From contig JALQPE010001263.1 in the NCBI GenBank assembly GCA_030407315.1, positions 1 to 17,741 on the forward strand: a DNA stretch of 17,741 bases. Direction: 5' to 3'. Of this stretch, positions 1 to 10,084 are shown piece by piece. This DNA comes from Asparagopsis taxiformis (taxonomy: Eukaryota; Rhodophyta; Florideophyceae; Bonnemaisoniales; Bonnemaisoniaceae). Made by a program: the position numbers and the translations under genes. The notes under the pieces are model-generated. The model had not been told where the DNA came from, made no database searches, and worked only from the letters and a program-made list of their open reading frames with translations. Position 1 is the first letter of the stretch, and every line of letters begins with the position of its first letter.

Positions 1-156
1 AAGAATTTATCCTAATCAACTCAAATATACTCATTTATAATCGAGAGGGTTCATAAATTCTGATTTTGATATTTGGATATTCAGAGAGTGCCCAGATATG
101 AAACTTGATGGATCTCTATTATGATCGATAGTGCTGATGAATAATTTTAATAGGTA

Positions 157-1877
157 ATGGAGAGTGAGTAAATAGCCCCTCACACTTAAAGAGTCAATGC
201 CAGACTCAAAGCATCATCAACCATCTTCAAAGAACTCATGCACTCCCTTCGACATAAGCAACACAAAGCAGATGGGGAAATACTGAGTGAAGTCAACCCT
301 TAAGACAACAGATCATCCTATAGCCATGCATTTTATTCGGAGAGGAATTCGGTTGATGTCAGGCACAGCCCTATTCGATCAAACCTGAATGCAGTCAGGA
401 AGGAACAAGACAATGATGAAGACATCCTCAGATTGAAGCCAGGGGAGCCATCAATGGGAGAGATTCACTCAGGAAAACAGAGCTACCTAAGGAGTCCTTT
501 GCACACAAAATAGAGGGATATCAACCAAGAATGAGGAACCAACTCACGAGAGTGCATCAGGGCAACACAACAGTCAATGAGGGCAATATAGTGACACAAA
601 AAGAGGCAAAGAACAATGACAGGTTATCCCCAATCAACAAACCACCAATATCGGAATCCAGAGCATATTACGGAGATAGGACTGCTCATAGATAAGAACA
701 GTCACCCAATGCATTCTCTCAAAATAAGTACAATGCCTTATTGGCAAAGGCAAACAAGATCAAAGATATCGATGAGAATAAGATAATCAAATTCTGTGAA
801 ACTGAGAAACTAACTGAGTTCTCTCAAGTTAAAGACATTCTCATGTTCTTCAACAATCTTTGTCGACAGCTAGAGATTAGCATTGACAACCCCTTTATTA
901 AGAAGTATCGAAACTGCATTTATTTTGGGAGAGATATCAAATCAGATGAACACTATGAAGGGTTTCTGTACTTCTATGACGCAAGGTTCTATTTTGGAGA
1001 GCTAATTAGAGGGCATAAGGATCGCAATGGAGTTGAGATCAACTTTGCTGATGAGTCACTATACCGAGGTTCCTTCAAATAAGGGCAGAAAACAGGGAAG
1101 TTCTAAGTCAAGAGACCTTCATAGAACTACATTGGAATGCTACTGAACGGATAGTATCATGGTCAAGGGAAGCTGATCACTCAGAACTCAGTGTATGAAG
1201 GCGGTTTTGAGCGAGGACTGAAACATGGATATGGTTAAGAGATATTCCCTAAGACTGGTCTTCGCCTGTATGGCAACTTTTCAAATGGAGTATTCGATGG
1301 AAACCAAGAATAGAGAGGGCGCAGATTCTCCCATTCGAAACCATAGATCAACACTCGTCGAAAGGTCAACTACTCTCATAGCCCTCAAGAACAAATGTTT
1401 ATAGGTCATCACAATGAGTATGAGGAAGACCTGCCACAGCCAAAATTCCTTCCCAGTAAGACAAGTCAAGGCTTCCATGGCTACGTTAAGAAAAGAAATA
1501 ATGCAGAGTAGGCGATGAATCCCTACCAAGTCTATCAGCCATATAAGAAGACTAGTAAGTCAGCATTCTCCAAGTCTAAATTTAAGGATTCTTCAAGGAG
1601 GGTCTTCAATCAGGAGAAACTGATGCAGATGAATCCATCACCCAGGGATAGGCTGCCAGATCGAGTTTTGAAGAAGGCCAACTGTCTAGAATACGATTAC
1701 TCTTTTGATGCCAGCTCCCAAAGCAACAACACCATAAACAGTAACAGCAGTTTCAACCCCTTCGGCATCAGAAATGTGGTCAGGCACCCTAAATAGGAAC
1801 CAAGGTCATTTCACAATCCTCACCTAGATACAAGTGAATTGGAGGAACCATTGCCTATCCCATGTTTCCTCAACTGA
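157..1877 (+). CDS. MORN-repeat protein
   Basis: Read with TAA/TAG as Glu, this is a protein of about 566 residues ending at TGA 1875-1877. The N-terminal half is polar and low-complexity. Around nt 950-1310 there are several MORN-type repeats (Y-x-G-x-x-x-x-G-x-x-x-G-x-G), for example YIGMLLNGEYHGQG and YEGGFERGLKHGYG; two in-frame UAR codons give the Glu of NGEYHGQG and GYGEE. The C-terminal part is basic and Ser/Asn-rich. MORN repeats usually mediate membrane or cytoskeletal attachment, but I cannot assign a specific role. Frame 1 is open from 109 to 531 and frame 3 from 420, so an intron must join them; 494-513 is the best fit. The start is uncertain: ATG 121 is also in frame, but the 36 nt between the two ATGs are AT-rich and hold five UAR codons, so they look like leader. 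MORN identity is good; the 5' structure is tentative. Confidence 0.75.
494..513 (+). other. Probable 20-nt intron in the MORN gene
   Basis: Removing these 20 nt (GT...AG) joins frame 1 to the frame-3 reading that contains the MORN repeats. It is the only GT donor in 417-534. It begins GTC rather than the GTA of the other 15 introns, so it is the weakest intron call. A pair of 22-nt introns passing through frame 2 (494-515 and one near 552-573) is possible but less simple. Confidence 0.5.
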
Positions 1878-1924
1878 TTTCGTAATAATAGATAGTCACT
1901 CACCTACATTATTATTTGTGATCA

Positions 1925-2545
1925 ATGCTCAAAGCCATTCGGTACCCCTTCGCAGTCATTAACAAGCTCAAGAAACTGGACAGAGTTAAGTCAAAGAGCA
2001 CATCCCTCAAACCAATCATGAGATCATATGAGTACCAGGACTTCGTTGGCGAGACTACATATGAACAGGCAAAGTGGAACCTGACTCCTCATCAACAAAG
2101 ACTCATCGAAACTAGGGCAATGGAGAGACCGTATACAGGGATGTTGTGGGCTGAGAATACGGCCGGGTTCTATCATTGTGCTGTTTGCAGCACTCGCCTG
2201 TTCTCATTCGACCATAAATACATTTCTAAATCTGGTTTTGCAACATTTTGGAGAGCAATTCCTGGTCGTGTGAACATCATTGATGAACCAGTAGAGTTCG
2301 ATAATGCCAACTATGTCAGACTTCAGTCTAGAGGGGAGTAGAAGCATCAGAGATGTGAGTGTGAAGTATGCAAATCTAACTTGGGTGCTGTGTTCTTCGA
2401 TGGGCCACCTCCTACTTTCATGCGATTCACAATTAACTCAGCCCTGCTCAAATTCAATCCGATGGAGGACTTCCCAGATCCCAACATTGAGAGGAGTAGG
2501 ATGAAGGCAGATCGGGAGAAACTCAAATCTGAGCCACTGAGGTGA
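1925..2545 (+). CDS. MsrB-fold protein, predicted catalytically dead
   Basis: A 206-residue protein with the layout of peptide-methionine (R)-S-oxide reductase: the LTP..Q...E...ERPYTG opening, two zinc-binding CxxC pairs (Cys85/Cys88 and Cys146/Cys149) and a DGPPPT turn. One in-frame TAG (2339-2341) is read as Glu. The active-site positions do not match the family. The catalytic Cys of RYCINS is Thr169 (RFTINS), HLGHVF is NLGAVF so both active-site His are gone (Asn152, Ala155), and GWPSF is GFATF (Phe105, Ala106). The structural zinc site is intact, so this looks like a folded pseudoenzyme rather than a decaying gene. The first ~30 residues are basic and hydrophobic with almost no acid, as in mitochondrial presequences (inference). 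The preceding gene ends 47 bp upstream. Confidence 0.85.
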
Positions 2546-2634
2546 TGCAGACAATGTTATATCTGTATTAATCGACTTTGATGATAGGGACTTCTAGCTT
2601 ACTTATCGTGTATTTATAAGACTTTAGTTTAGAA

Positions 2635-5054
2635 ATGAAGGCTACTTCTGATGACAATATCAAAGTGTTCATTCGGGTTCGGCCCCTCAATGCAAAGGAA
2701 CAGTCAGTCACTAACAACTCATGCATCGAAGACCTGCAACAGCAGTCCATTAAACTGAAGGATAAATAGGCTGACCATCAGTTCGTATTCGACCACATTT
2801 TCGGTATGGAGGCTACCCAGCAGTAGGTGTATGAGAGGGTGGGTCAGTAGGCAGTTAACTCTGCCTTTGAGGGTTTCAATGGGACTATTTTCGCCTATGG
2901 TCAGACATCATCTGGTAAGACCCATACTTGCATTGGTCCTGACTACTAGAATCCTGAACTGAGGGGTATTCTTCCTCGTTTGGTGGACCAGATCTTCACT
3001 ACTATTTCATAGTCTCCTGCCCACATTGAGTTCCGCATTAAGATCAGTATGGTGGAGATTTACCTGTAGAAGATTAAGGACTTGTTTGATGTGTCTAAGT
3101 CTGATATTAGGATAAGGGAGAGCAGGGCTAAGGGTATTTACTTGCAGGATGTGACTGAGGAGTATGTGGCATCATCGGAGGAAACCATCGAACTGCTGAA
3201 GAAGGGAATTGGGAATAGGGCAGTGGGGCAGACCAACATGAATGAGACATCATCTCGGTCCCATATGGCCTTCATCATCACCCTCTACCAGAACGACCTC
3301 AAGGATGCCTCAGCTAAGTCAGGCAAGATCATACTGGTTGATTTGGCAGGTAGTGAGAAAGTGGGTGAAACTGGAGCAGAGGGCAAATTACTAGACGAAG
3401 CCAAGGGTATCAACAAGAGCCTATCAGCACTAGGCAATGTCATCAACGCACTCACCGAACAGAGGGCAACCCATATACCATACAGGGATTCCAAACTAAC
3501 AAGGCTGTTACAGGAGAGTCTGGGTGGCAACTCTAGGACCAATTTGGTGATCAATGTGTCACCCAGCATCCTCAACCAGGCAGAGTCACTGTCATCACTC
3601 AGGTTCGGATTCAGAGCCAAACAGATCAAGAACAAACCCAAAGTCAACAAAGAATACACAGTGGCCGAGTTACTCATATTGCTGGAGAAGGCAGAGAGGA
3701 AAAATGCAGAACTAGAACAGACCATCAAGGAACTGACATCGGAGAACAAGAGGAGACACGCAGTCAGGAAGTCACACCCGGCATTCATGGAAAATTTATT
3801 AGATTCAGACAATCCCATACCTGTCACTGAGTGCGAGAAGGAATCAGACATAGAAGAGCACAGCATACACTCATCGCCCAAAAAAGAGAAAGAATACGAA
3901 ACAGAGTATCACTCAGAAGGAGAGTCAGAGGAAGAACACACTTCACTGAAAAAGAGCAAACGGTCACATACCAACTCAACACTCAATGAAGAAGAAAGGA
4001 AGAACTATTAAATCATGGAGGAAGAAAGGGCACTTTTGATCGAAGAAGTACAGAACCTGAACAGTGAAAAAGTAGAACTAAACAGAGACTACGAAATATA
4101 CAGGGAAAAGTACGAATTCCTGTTCAAGGAGAGCAAACTGATGCACAGCAAGATGAGCAGCCAACAGAAAGAAAACGAGAAACTAATTGAGAAGTTCATT
4201 GCCGAGCAGATGCAGAGTCAAGAGAAGGATACGATGATCAATGAGTTAAGGGACAAAATCGATAACTATGAAGAGAGTCTGACCAGCCTGTCAGCATTGA
4301 GTCAGGCATCCTCAGTATCCAAGGTCTTCGGAGTCGGCAACAGCAGTGAAGCCGAAAAGATCATACAGAAGGCACTCAGTTTCAAGGGACATTAGGAGGA
4401 AGTGCATCAACAGGTCAGGGAGAAGTAGGATCAAAACTAGGTAATCAGGCAGTCACAGAAGAGGATAAGGGTGCTAGAAGAAGAACTGATGACATTCAAG
4501 CACCTAGAAGACTCCAAGGAAGCCTTCATCAAAGAAAAACTAGAGTTTTCCAACGAGAGGCAGAGGATGTACGAGGACCTGCAGAACAGAATAGAAAAAG
4601 TACTACAGCTAGAAGAGCAATTAGACGAGGAAAAAGACAACAAGTACCTATGGTGAATATGCAGCAAAAATCTGAACATGATCATCGACACCGAGGAAAG
4701 TGAGAAAGGCAGGAAAATACTCTCACTGCAGAGGCACCTCGCATAGGTCAGTGAAAACTACTACGTTCTCAAAGGACAGCAGTCATCATGGGCCAACAAC
4801 AGCAAGAAAATATAGTACTATCGATCTTATTTAGGGGCAAGGTCGAAATCAAGAACAAAAAGATCACGGAACTGGAGGCAGAGATCCTCAATTTCAAAGA
4901 GGAAATCGAGATTCTCAAACTTAGGAATGAGGAATTGGAGAATGAGAATGAGTCAATGGTGGACTTCGACCTGAGTGAAGATAATGAGGCAAGTGAGAAG
5001 AGGTAGGCCAAGATAGTCAAGGTGGTGAGGTCTAAGAGTTTCCTTCGTTCCTGA
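2635..5054 (+). CDS. Kinesin-1-type heavy chain
   Basis: A plus-end-directed microtubule motor of about 792 residues after splicing. The N-terminal motor domain (about 1-330) shows the P-loop GQTSSGKT (89-96), switch I NETSSRSH (203-210) and switch II DLAGSE (236-241). The motor ends in a [14 protein letters not shown] segment typical of the conventional kinesin (kinesin-1/KIF5) group. The rest is charged heptad-rich coiled coil with a short basic tail ([12 protein letters not shown]). I see no IAK autoinhibitory motif. In-frame UAR codons lie at conserved Glu sites: TAG 2824 (TQQEVY) and TAG 3067 (EIYLEKIKDL, residue 145). Two introns, 4644-4664 and 4815-4834, restore the coiled-coil frame to TGA 5052-5054. 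The start ATG follows an AT-rich leader. Family call is firm; the subfamily is likely. Confidence 0.93.
4644..4664 (+). other. 21-nt intron in the kinesin gene
   Basis: GTA...CAG, a multiple of three. If retained it puts a TGA (4654-4656) in frame; removing it lets the coiled-coil reading continue (DNNKNLNM). Confidence 0.85.
4815..4834 (+). other. 20-nt intron in the kinesin gene
   Basis: GTA...TAG. Removal shifts from frame 1 to frame 3, where the coiled coil resumes ([20 protein letters not shown]). The junction codon is TAG, read as Glu. Confidence 0.88.
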
Positions 5055-5081
5055 GTGATTAATACTGTTGTTAATTTATGA

Positions 5082-5645
5082 ATGAGAGAGAATACTCTTT
5101 CGATAGTATTCTTAGCCACTATACTAACATTGACGTCCAACCAATGCTTCCAACAGAACAGCAGCATCGCATCGAATCCCCTGTCCGGCGCCAAGAAACT
5201 GAGCACTTCATAGGAGTCCGAGATTGCACAGGCATATGCATCCCTGAGCAGTACTTTCACTAAGAGCAAGATGTAATTGGAGACTAGCTATGTGATATAT
5301 GCTAACAACCATGAGGAGTGCAACACCCAGAACCAGGATGTGAGCTTCAACTACTTTGACGATATTTGGGTGTGTTTCAATAATGGGTTCGTGGCAATAT
5401 CCTGCAATAAGGTTTGGGAGATAACCATCGGGTGTGGAACATTCATTGAGTTGCACTACCCCTTCGATGAGACGGTCCTAGCATCGAAGCAAATAGCCAC
5501 GGTGACAGGCAGCCCAATAAACCTGTCGATATCGAATATCTGTGCGGGCACATACCACTTATGGCTCATATACTCGACGAGGGTGGGTCGGATTGTGAAG
5601 GCAGTCAAACCGGTATTCATCAGTTACCCGGTGTGCTCGTGCTGA
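5082..5645 (+). CDS. Small secreted protein of unknown function
   Basis: A 187-residue protein running in one frame from ATG 5082 to TGA 5643-5645, with UAR at 5208-5210 and 5274-5276 read as Glu. It begins with a clear signal-peptide profile: a short charged start, a hydrophobic core (LSIVFLATILTL) and small or polar residues after it. The mature part has scattered Cys and ends VCSC. No family recognised; a secreted or surface beta-rich domain is possible, but that is a guess. It starts 27 bp after the kinesin stop. A neighbouring ATG at 5078 opens another frame that looks longer under the standard code, but that frame lacks a signal peptide and stops at 5314, so I prefer this one. Confidence 0.75.
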
Positions 5646-5707
5646 TACTCTCTACTATTCAATCAGTCATTCAATCAGTATATTTAATAAAGTGAAGGTT
5701 GATTACA

Positions 5708-6361
5708 ATGTCGGTCAAAATGAGTAGGTCTATCCGTTTCAGGACGTACATCATGAACAGGCTACGAGACAGCGAACCCCAGAGCAGTCTATGGGAGAGA
5801 AGTTCGGACATCGAGCAAAATATCCATCCCCAATAAAAGTTACACCTTCAGGAGGAGAAGGAACCTCTGCAGAACTTGAATCGAGTTCCATCCAAGATCG
5901 AGAGTTACTCATCCTGCGAGAAAAGCAGGAAGAGGAAGCCACTGACTAGCAAGGAAAGGAAGGAAAGGAAGGCTGTATTGAGGGCCATGGAACCCATCAG
6001 CACTCCAAGCTGGGCCGAAACCTGCTAGAAACTCAAGAAGAACCCCTCAACAAGAATGAGTAGACCGGTCTCCCGACTTCAAATTGACACCAGCAACCTC
6101 AGGGAACTAGGCATCGAGAAAAAAATTATGACAGAACGTTTCTATCATGAAAGACCATCAATCACAAGGAAGAGGTCACTATCACACCACCAACAGTGCA
6201 AAACACAAAGGGATCAACATATTAGCCTGTCATCAACTGCATGCACTCAAACCTTCAATACCACATGTAATGTTGATGCAATGCCACTCAAGCCAGTTAA
6301 CATGAAAAAACAGGATTCGAGCGTCAGACCATGGGAGAACGATGAGGAAACACAGTTCTGA
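5708..6361 (+). CDS. Basic hypothetical protein
   Basis: A 217-residue single-exon reading from ATG 5708 to TGA 6359-6361, with two in-frame UAR codons (Glu43, Glu107). It is Arg/Lys/Ser-rich, has a strongly basic patch at about 72-88 (KSRKRKPLTSKERKERK) that could act as a nuclear-localisation or RNA/DNA-contact segment, and has no membrane segment or signal peptide. No domain recognised. It lies 62 bp after the secreted protein and converges on the RING-CH gene. The uninterrupted frame and the biased residue composition support a real gene; its function is unknown. Confidence 0.65.
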
Positions 6362-6495
6362 AGAACATTATTACACTATTAAACCGCAGAGCCGAGTTGG
6401 TTTTCTGAATTTATCAAATTCTTCGGACTTTATTACCCATCCGATATTAATTCCTCTGTTTAATATTCGACCTTATGACGGATAGGAAATGGATA

Positions 6496-7068
6496 TCATA
6501 ATTCCTTCTTATTTGAACTCGGACTCACTTCCTCGACTGGTTGCTACTCTACATAGTGCTCTTTCTAGATTTTAATAGGGACTTTGCTGATTTTAGTATA
6601 GAACAGCACGAAGAAGAGAATCGAATTAAATAGATTTACGAACATCGTCGAGTTAGTCTTTGGAATCAAATTGATCCATTCTAACGAAGCAGTACACCAG
6701 ATAGGCAAAAATAGAGACATGATGGCGAGAAGGGTTGACAGACATGTCAGCAGAATATAGCCAATTCCTGCAAAAAACATAATAGTGATCCACCAATACT
6801 CATAGACCCTACCCTTGAGTTCATTATCAGGATTGAATTCTAGAACAAATTTGGTTTTGATGGCAACAGGTGTCTTGCAGAGTTCACATTTGCTGAACTA
6901 TTTTTTAGTTTCTGGATCACTCAGTATTGTTCTCTGGGAGCTCCAATGAAGAAAACATTGTTAATGTACATATTTGATGGTTCCTTTGCATTTGCATGGG
7001 TCTATGAGGGGATATTCTGTTTTTTGTTGGCAAATGCGGCACAGTCGATCTAATTCTGGTTCCTGCAT
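6496..7068 (-). CDS. RING-CH (MARCH-type) membrane E3 ubiquitin ligase
   Basis: A 190-residue protein with an N-terminal RING-CH zinc finger in C4HC3 order: Cys10, Cys13, Cys25, Cys27, His35, Cys38, Cys61, Cys64. The characteristic GTIKYVHEQC core is present; its Glu is encoded by TAA (6961-6963). Two hydrophobic segments follow, at about 92-121 and 142-158, then a short acidic tail, which is the usual MARCH topology. Such proteins ubiquitinate membrane cargo in endosomes, the ER or mitochondria; the substrate here is unknown. It is a single exon. The ATG at 7068-7066 gives a start 9 residues before the first Cys. It diverges from the kinase at 7155 across 86 bp. Standard-code reading splits it and places the TM half in a separate ORF. 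Confidence 0.88.
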
Positions 7069-7154
7069 TTAAATATATCATTATTTTAGATGCTCTTAAG
7101 TCAATGTTACGTGATACCCTAATTAAGTTCAGTTTGAATAATCCGAATATACAA
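7069..7154. promoter_or_regulatory. 86-bp divergent intergenic region
   Basis: This AT-rich spacer separates the starts of the RING-CH ligase (minus) and the STK16-like kinase (plus), so it must hold both leaders and both promoters. I see no recognisable motif. Inferred from gene orientation only. Confidence 0.4.
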
Positions 7155-8183
7155 ATGGGGAACTGTCTGAAGAGTTTGATGGAGATCATTAAGCCATCTC
7201 GAAGCTACCACATTTCAGGGAAGAAGCTAAGATAGATCAAACAGATTGCGGAGGGTGGCTATGGCTATGTGCTCCTGGTTGAGGACTCAGAGAATGGGAG
7301 GAAATACGCAATGAAGAAGTTAATATGCCAGAGTGCTGAGCAAAGATTGATGTATGAGCATGAAGTAGCCACCATGAAAGAGCTGTCCCATTGCTAGAAT
7401 GTGGTCAAGTACTTCGGTAGTCACTAAATACCTAGGGATGACTTCCTTGAGTCCTACATTCTGATGGAACTGGGGGAGAAGACCCTCTTCGATCTGATCT
7501 CCGAGCATGTGACATCAGGGAAGCACTTGTCTGAGAGTCAGATCATTCCCATTCTGAAGGATATAGCTACTGGACTCCAGTAGATGCATTCTAAGGGCAT
7601 CCTCCATCAGGATGTCAAGGTGGAGAATGTCCTCTTTGTTCATGGCAAGGCCAAGCTGTGTGATCTTGGCAGCTGTACCACTGAGAAGGTGGACCTGGCT
7701 CAGGTACCCAAGTCCCAAGTGTACAAGTACGAATAGCGGTTCTAGAAACATACGACTCTGATGTACCGGCCTCCATAGATGATCGATATGTACCTGCAGT
7801 ACCCAGTCGATGAGAGGGTGGACACCTGGATGCTGGGCTGTGTTCTCTACATCATGTGTTTTGGACTGCACCCATTCCAGGAGGAGGGTAAACTTAGCAT
7901 TGTCAATGCAGCCATCAGGTACCCCCAAGAAAGGATCAGCGAGCACCTAGAAGATCTAATACGGGAACTGCTGACACCCAACCCTCACTTCAGACCTAAA
8001 ATGGGCAAAGTCATAGAAATATTGGAAGGGTGGAATGCACACCCAAGGAAGTGGAAACTCAATGCAGTAGCCAAAATCATCAAACAAAACGACCAGTATT
8101 AAAAAAATGGAGAGTACGACAAAATCAAACAGAACGAATGGAGAGCACTCAAACCCAAGGAAGAATGGACAGAGTTCCAATGA
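7155..8183 (+). CDS. STK16/MPSK1-like (NAK family) protein kinase
   Basis: A 342-residue serine/threonine kinase. It begins MGNC, a plausible N-myristoylation plus palmitoylation signal like that of STK16. The kinase core shows EGGYGYVLLV, AMKK (Lys54), a helix-C Glu (HEVATMKE), HQDVKVEN (151-158), CDLGS (Asp170) and HTTLMYRPPEM, followed by DERVDTWMLGCVLY, which closely resembles the STK16 segment. The Glu of the PPE/APE motif (residue 208) is encoded by TAG 7776-7778, the strongest single evidence for UAR=Glu. HRD is replaced by HQD while the catalytic Asp153 remains, so activity is likely but regulation would be of non-RD type. STK16 relatives act at the Golgi and in membrane traffic; that role is inferred here. 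No introns. Confidence 0.88.
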
Positions 8184-8222
8184 TAGTTAGAATATGTTCA
8201 GTGTACAGATAATTAGATACTG

Positions 8223-8405
8223 ATGATGGAGAGTGAAGGAAAGGAAGGATTCATCAGCCATAATATAAAGCTCTTCATTCTGTGCCTTATTGGAGTGTTT
8301 CTGCTCTTAACTCAAGGAGTGCTGGCTTTAGTGGAGTATTTCGTGTTGATCATCGTTTTCAAGTATGTGAATTGGCTTGGATGGTAACTGTATATGAGTC
8401 ATTGA
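8223..8405 (+). CDS. Possible 60-residue membrane protein
   Basis: A short single frame from ATG ATG to TGA 8403-8405, with one in-frame TAA. It has two hydrophobic stretches (LFILCLIGVFLLL and LALVEYFVLIIVF) after a charged start. It fits exactly between the STK16-like kinase (39 bp upstream) and the convergent gene ending at 8431. No family recognised. With only one stop codon, chance ORFs this long are common, so the case rests on the hydrophobic pattern and the fit in the gap. Confidence 0.4.
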
Positions 8406-8430
8406 TATGGAAGTGATCATTTATATCATC

Positions 8431-8930
8431 TCATTGCATCATTCTTCGAAGCAAAATAAACTCGATTACCCTTTCCAGTGAAGTAAACAGGACTCCTCCA
8501 ATAATGTACCCTGCCATAATGTTCAGAATAACTCCCAAGTATAAGTTGACCCCTATTACTTTCTCGATCTGCTCAATTCTGCTCAACATTGAACCACCCG
8601 ATGATTTCTTTGGGGAATCTCCTTTGTTTTAGTTAATTTTGACCAATGCTAGCATTGCTACAGATAACACTGCCAAGAATGCAATCGAATATGGCAGAAA
8701 CCGAGAGTAGACGACTACCATGAAACCGATAGCCTTCGACATTAGGACAAGCAGCTCCTGAATTATAAATGGAGTACCCTATTGTTTTCTTTCTTCTTCA
8801 TCATTTTGAACCGGTGGAAGGCACTAGTCTATGAAGAGTTCTAGCTCGACTACTCAGTGTTTTCCTATTTTGAGGCTCTGGATAGAATCTTTTCCCTCCT
8901 CTTTGCGTATAGTTCCTCTTCAGATGACAT
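8431..8930 (-). CDS. Membrane protein; GET2/CAML-like candidate
   Basis: A 159-residue protein after removal of one 20-nt intron. The cytosolic N-terminus has a basic cluster (LYAKRREKILSRASK, residues 7-21), then an acidic Ser/Asn linker with four TAG-coded Glu and another basic run (MMKKKENNR). The C-terminal half has two or three hydrophobic segments. A basic Arg-rich N-terminal motif followed by a linker and C-terminal membrane helices is the design of GET2/CAML, the ER receptor subunit for tail-anchored proteins. The resemblance is architectural only, since that family is poorly conserved, so treat the function as a hypothesis. TGA 8433-8431 ends 25 bp from the convergent small ORF. The protein is well supported as a gene because the intron restores one continuous membrane-protein frame. 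Confidence 0.7.
8758..8777 (-). other. 20-nt intron in the GET2-like candidate gene
   Basis: GTA...CAG in phase 0. It joins the basic N-terminal frame (KKKENNR) to the membrane-domain frame (ELLVLMSKAIGF). Without it the first frame runs into unrelated sequence. Confidence 0.85.
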
Positions 8931-8997
8931 TGTTATTTGATTTATACTCCGTATTTAAATATATGTTTCAAAGTCATATCAGCATATACTTGCTTAA

Positions 8998-10084
8998 TCA
9001 ACAACAGAACTTGAAGAAGGGGTCATCTTCCGAAATTTGATTGTACTTCTCTTTTTCGATTCCAAAATCTCTGACTTCGTTCATTTCTTTTTAGCAGTCA
9101 AATCCCTGTGTATTCTCTTCTGTTATCAATTTCTTTCCATCATAGACTTGTTTGATTATTATCTCCAAGTTCTCATCCTCAGGTGAGTTCTGGGATGACT
9201 TTCCTTTGAAGAATTTGTGTTCTAGTATTTCGTTGAATCCTCCTTTGCACCCTAGTCTCTTCATTGGATCTTGAACTTTGATTAGTTGGCTGACTAAATC
9301 CGCAGCCTCTGCATCTATTTTGTTGAGTTTCTCGAGTGTTTCCTTGGTGATGCCTTCATTGACATCTATGTTATATTATTTATGTACCTTCTTTGATGTT
9401 CTTATTGGAGTTGCCATAGCCGAAGGGTGAGTTCCCGACTAGCAGTTCGTACACAAGGACGCCATAGCTGTAATAATCGAACTCGAATCCATATTCAGTT
9501 TTGCTGTTGGATGTCTGGTTGAGCACTTCTGGGGGGATGGCATGTGTTGTTCCACAGATGGTGGATGTCCTGCCTCTGCCTACCATCTTGGCTTTCCCTA
9601 GGTCTATCATGGTCACCTGCCCATCGTTCGTGACTAGGTAGTTGGATGCCTTGATATCCCTGTACAGGTATCCTTCATCATGGAAGTCACGCATTATGTA
9701 GGCAATTTGGCCCAGAACCAGTTTGGCGAAGGATACACTCAGTCCTCCAATCATCTGGAGCAGTTTATGGAGAGGGAGTCCCTAGACTGGCTTCAGAAGC
9801 AGGTAGATATGGTCAGTATCCTGGAAAGTTGCCAGAAGGTGGTTGACTCGAGGGTGACCTCTCAGAGTGAAGTGCTTCAGAGCATCCTTCTCATTGTTCA
9901 CATGCTCAATGCTCTTAGAACTCTGGAATCCCGATTTAAGCATAGCCTGAAATGGAACTCAATGTACCTTGCAGACCACCAACTCAGAGTTCAGGCGAGC
10001 CAAGTACACAGTGGTACTACCCTCATGAGTAGTGTCCAGAGTCTCAATCACTTAGAGGTCCGAAAACGATATCCCTTGATACAT
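8998..10084 (-). CDS. AGC-family protein kinase, PKA/PKG-like
   Basis: A 347-residue kinase, catalytic domain only; no cyclic-nucleotide-binding domain precedes it. Motifs: VCKAM (Lys39), a helix-C segment IEHVNNEKDAL resembling the PKA IEHTLNEK, LYRDIKASN (Tyr134-Arg135-Asp136), DLGKA (Asp154), TSTICGTTHAIPPEVL (Glu179) and SYGVLVYELLVGNSPFG. Like PKA it ends in an AGC tail with a terminal hydrophobic motif, FFKFCC. The Gly-rich loop is abnormal: the expected GxGxxG reads DTTHEGSTTV, with one Gly and an apparent two-residue extension. Two introns (9947-9967, 9366-9387) are needed. The start ATG at 10084-10082 leaves only about 9 residues before the kinase domain; an in-frame TGA lies just upstream. 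It runs tandem with the GET2-like gene, 67 bp upstream of it. Confidence 0.88.
9366..9387 (-). other. 22-nt intron in the AGC kinase gene
   Basis: GTA...TAG, strongly AT-rich. Removal joins SNKNIKE to DVNEGITKETLEKL, the continuation of the kinase C-lobe. Confidence 0.88.
9947..9967 (-). other. 21-nt intron in the AGC kinase gene
   Basis: GTA...CAG in phase 0, just after the catalytic VCK. Its length is a multiple of three, but retention brings a TGA into frame (9961-9959). Confidence 0.88.

Noticed and set aside
3285..3881. Long minus-strand ORF under the kinesin motor
   Set aside because: It is antisense to clear kinesin motifs; Ser/Leu-rich composition is typical of a reverse-strand shadow.
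5078..5314. ORF from ATG 5078 as the gene after kinesin
   Set aside because: It stops at TGA 5312-5314, and no intron of the usual size joins it cleanly to the downstream frame; the 5082 frame covers the whole region with a signal peptide.
7515..7946. Minus-strand ORF of 143 residues
   Set aside because: Antisense to the STK16-like kinase core, with no domain of its own.
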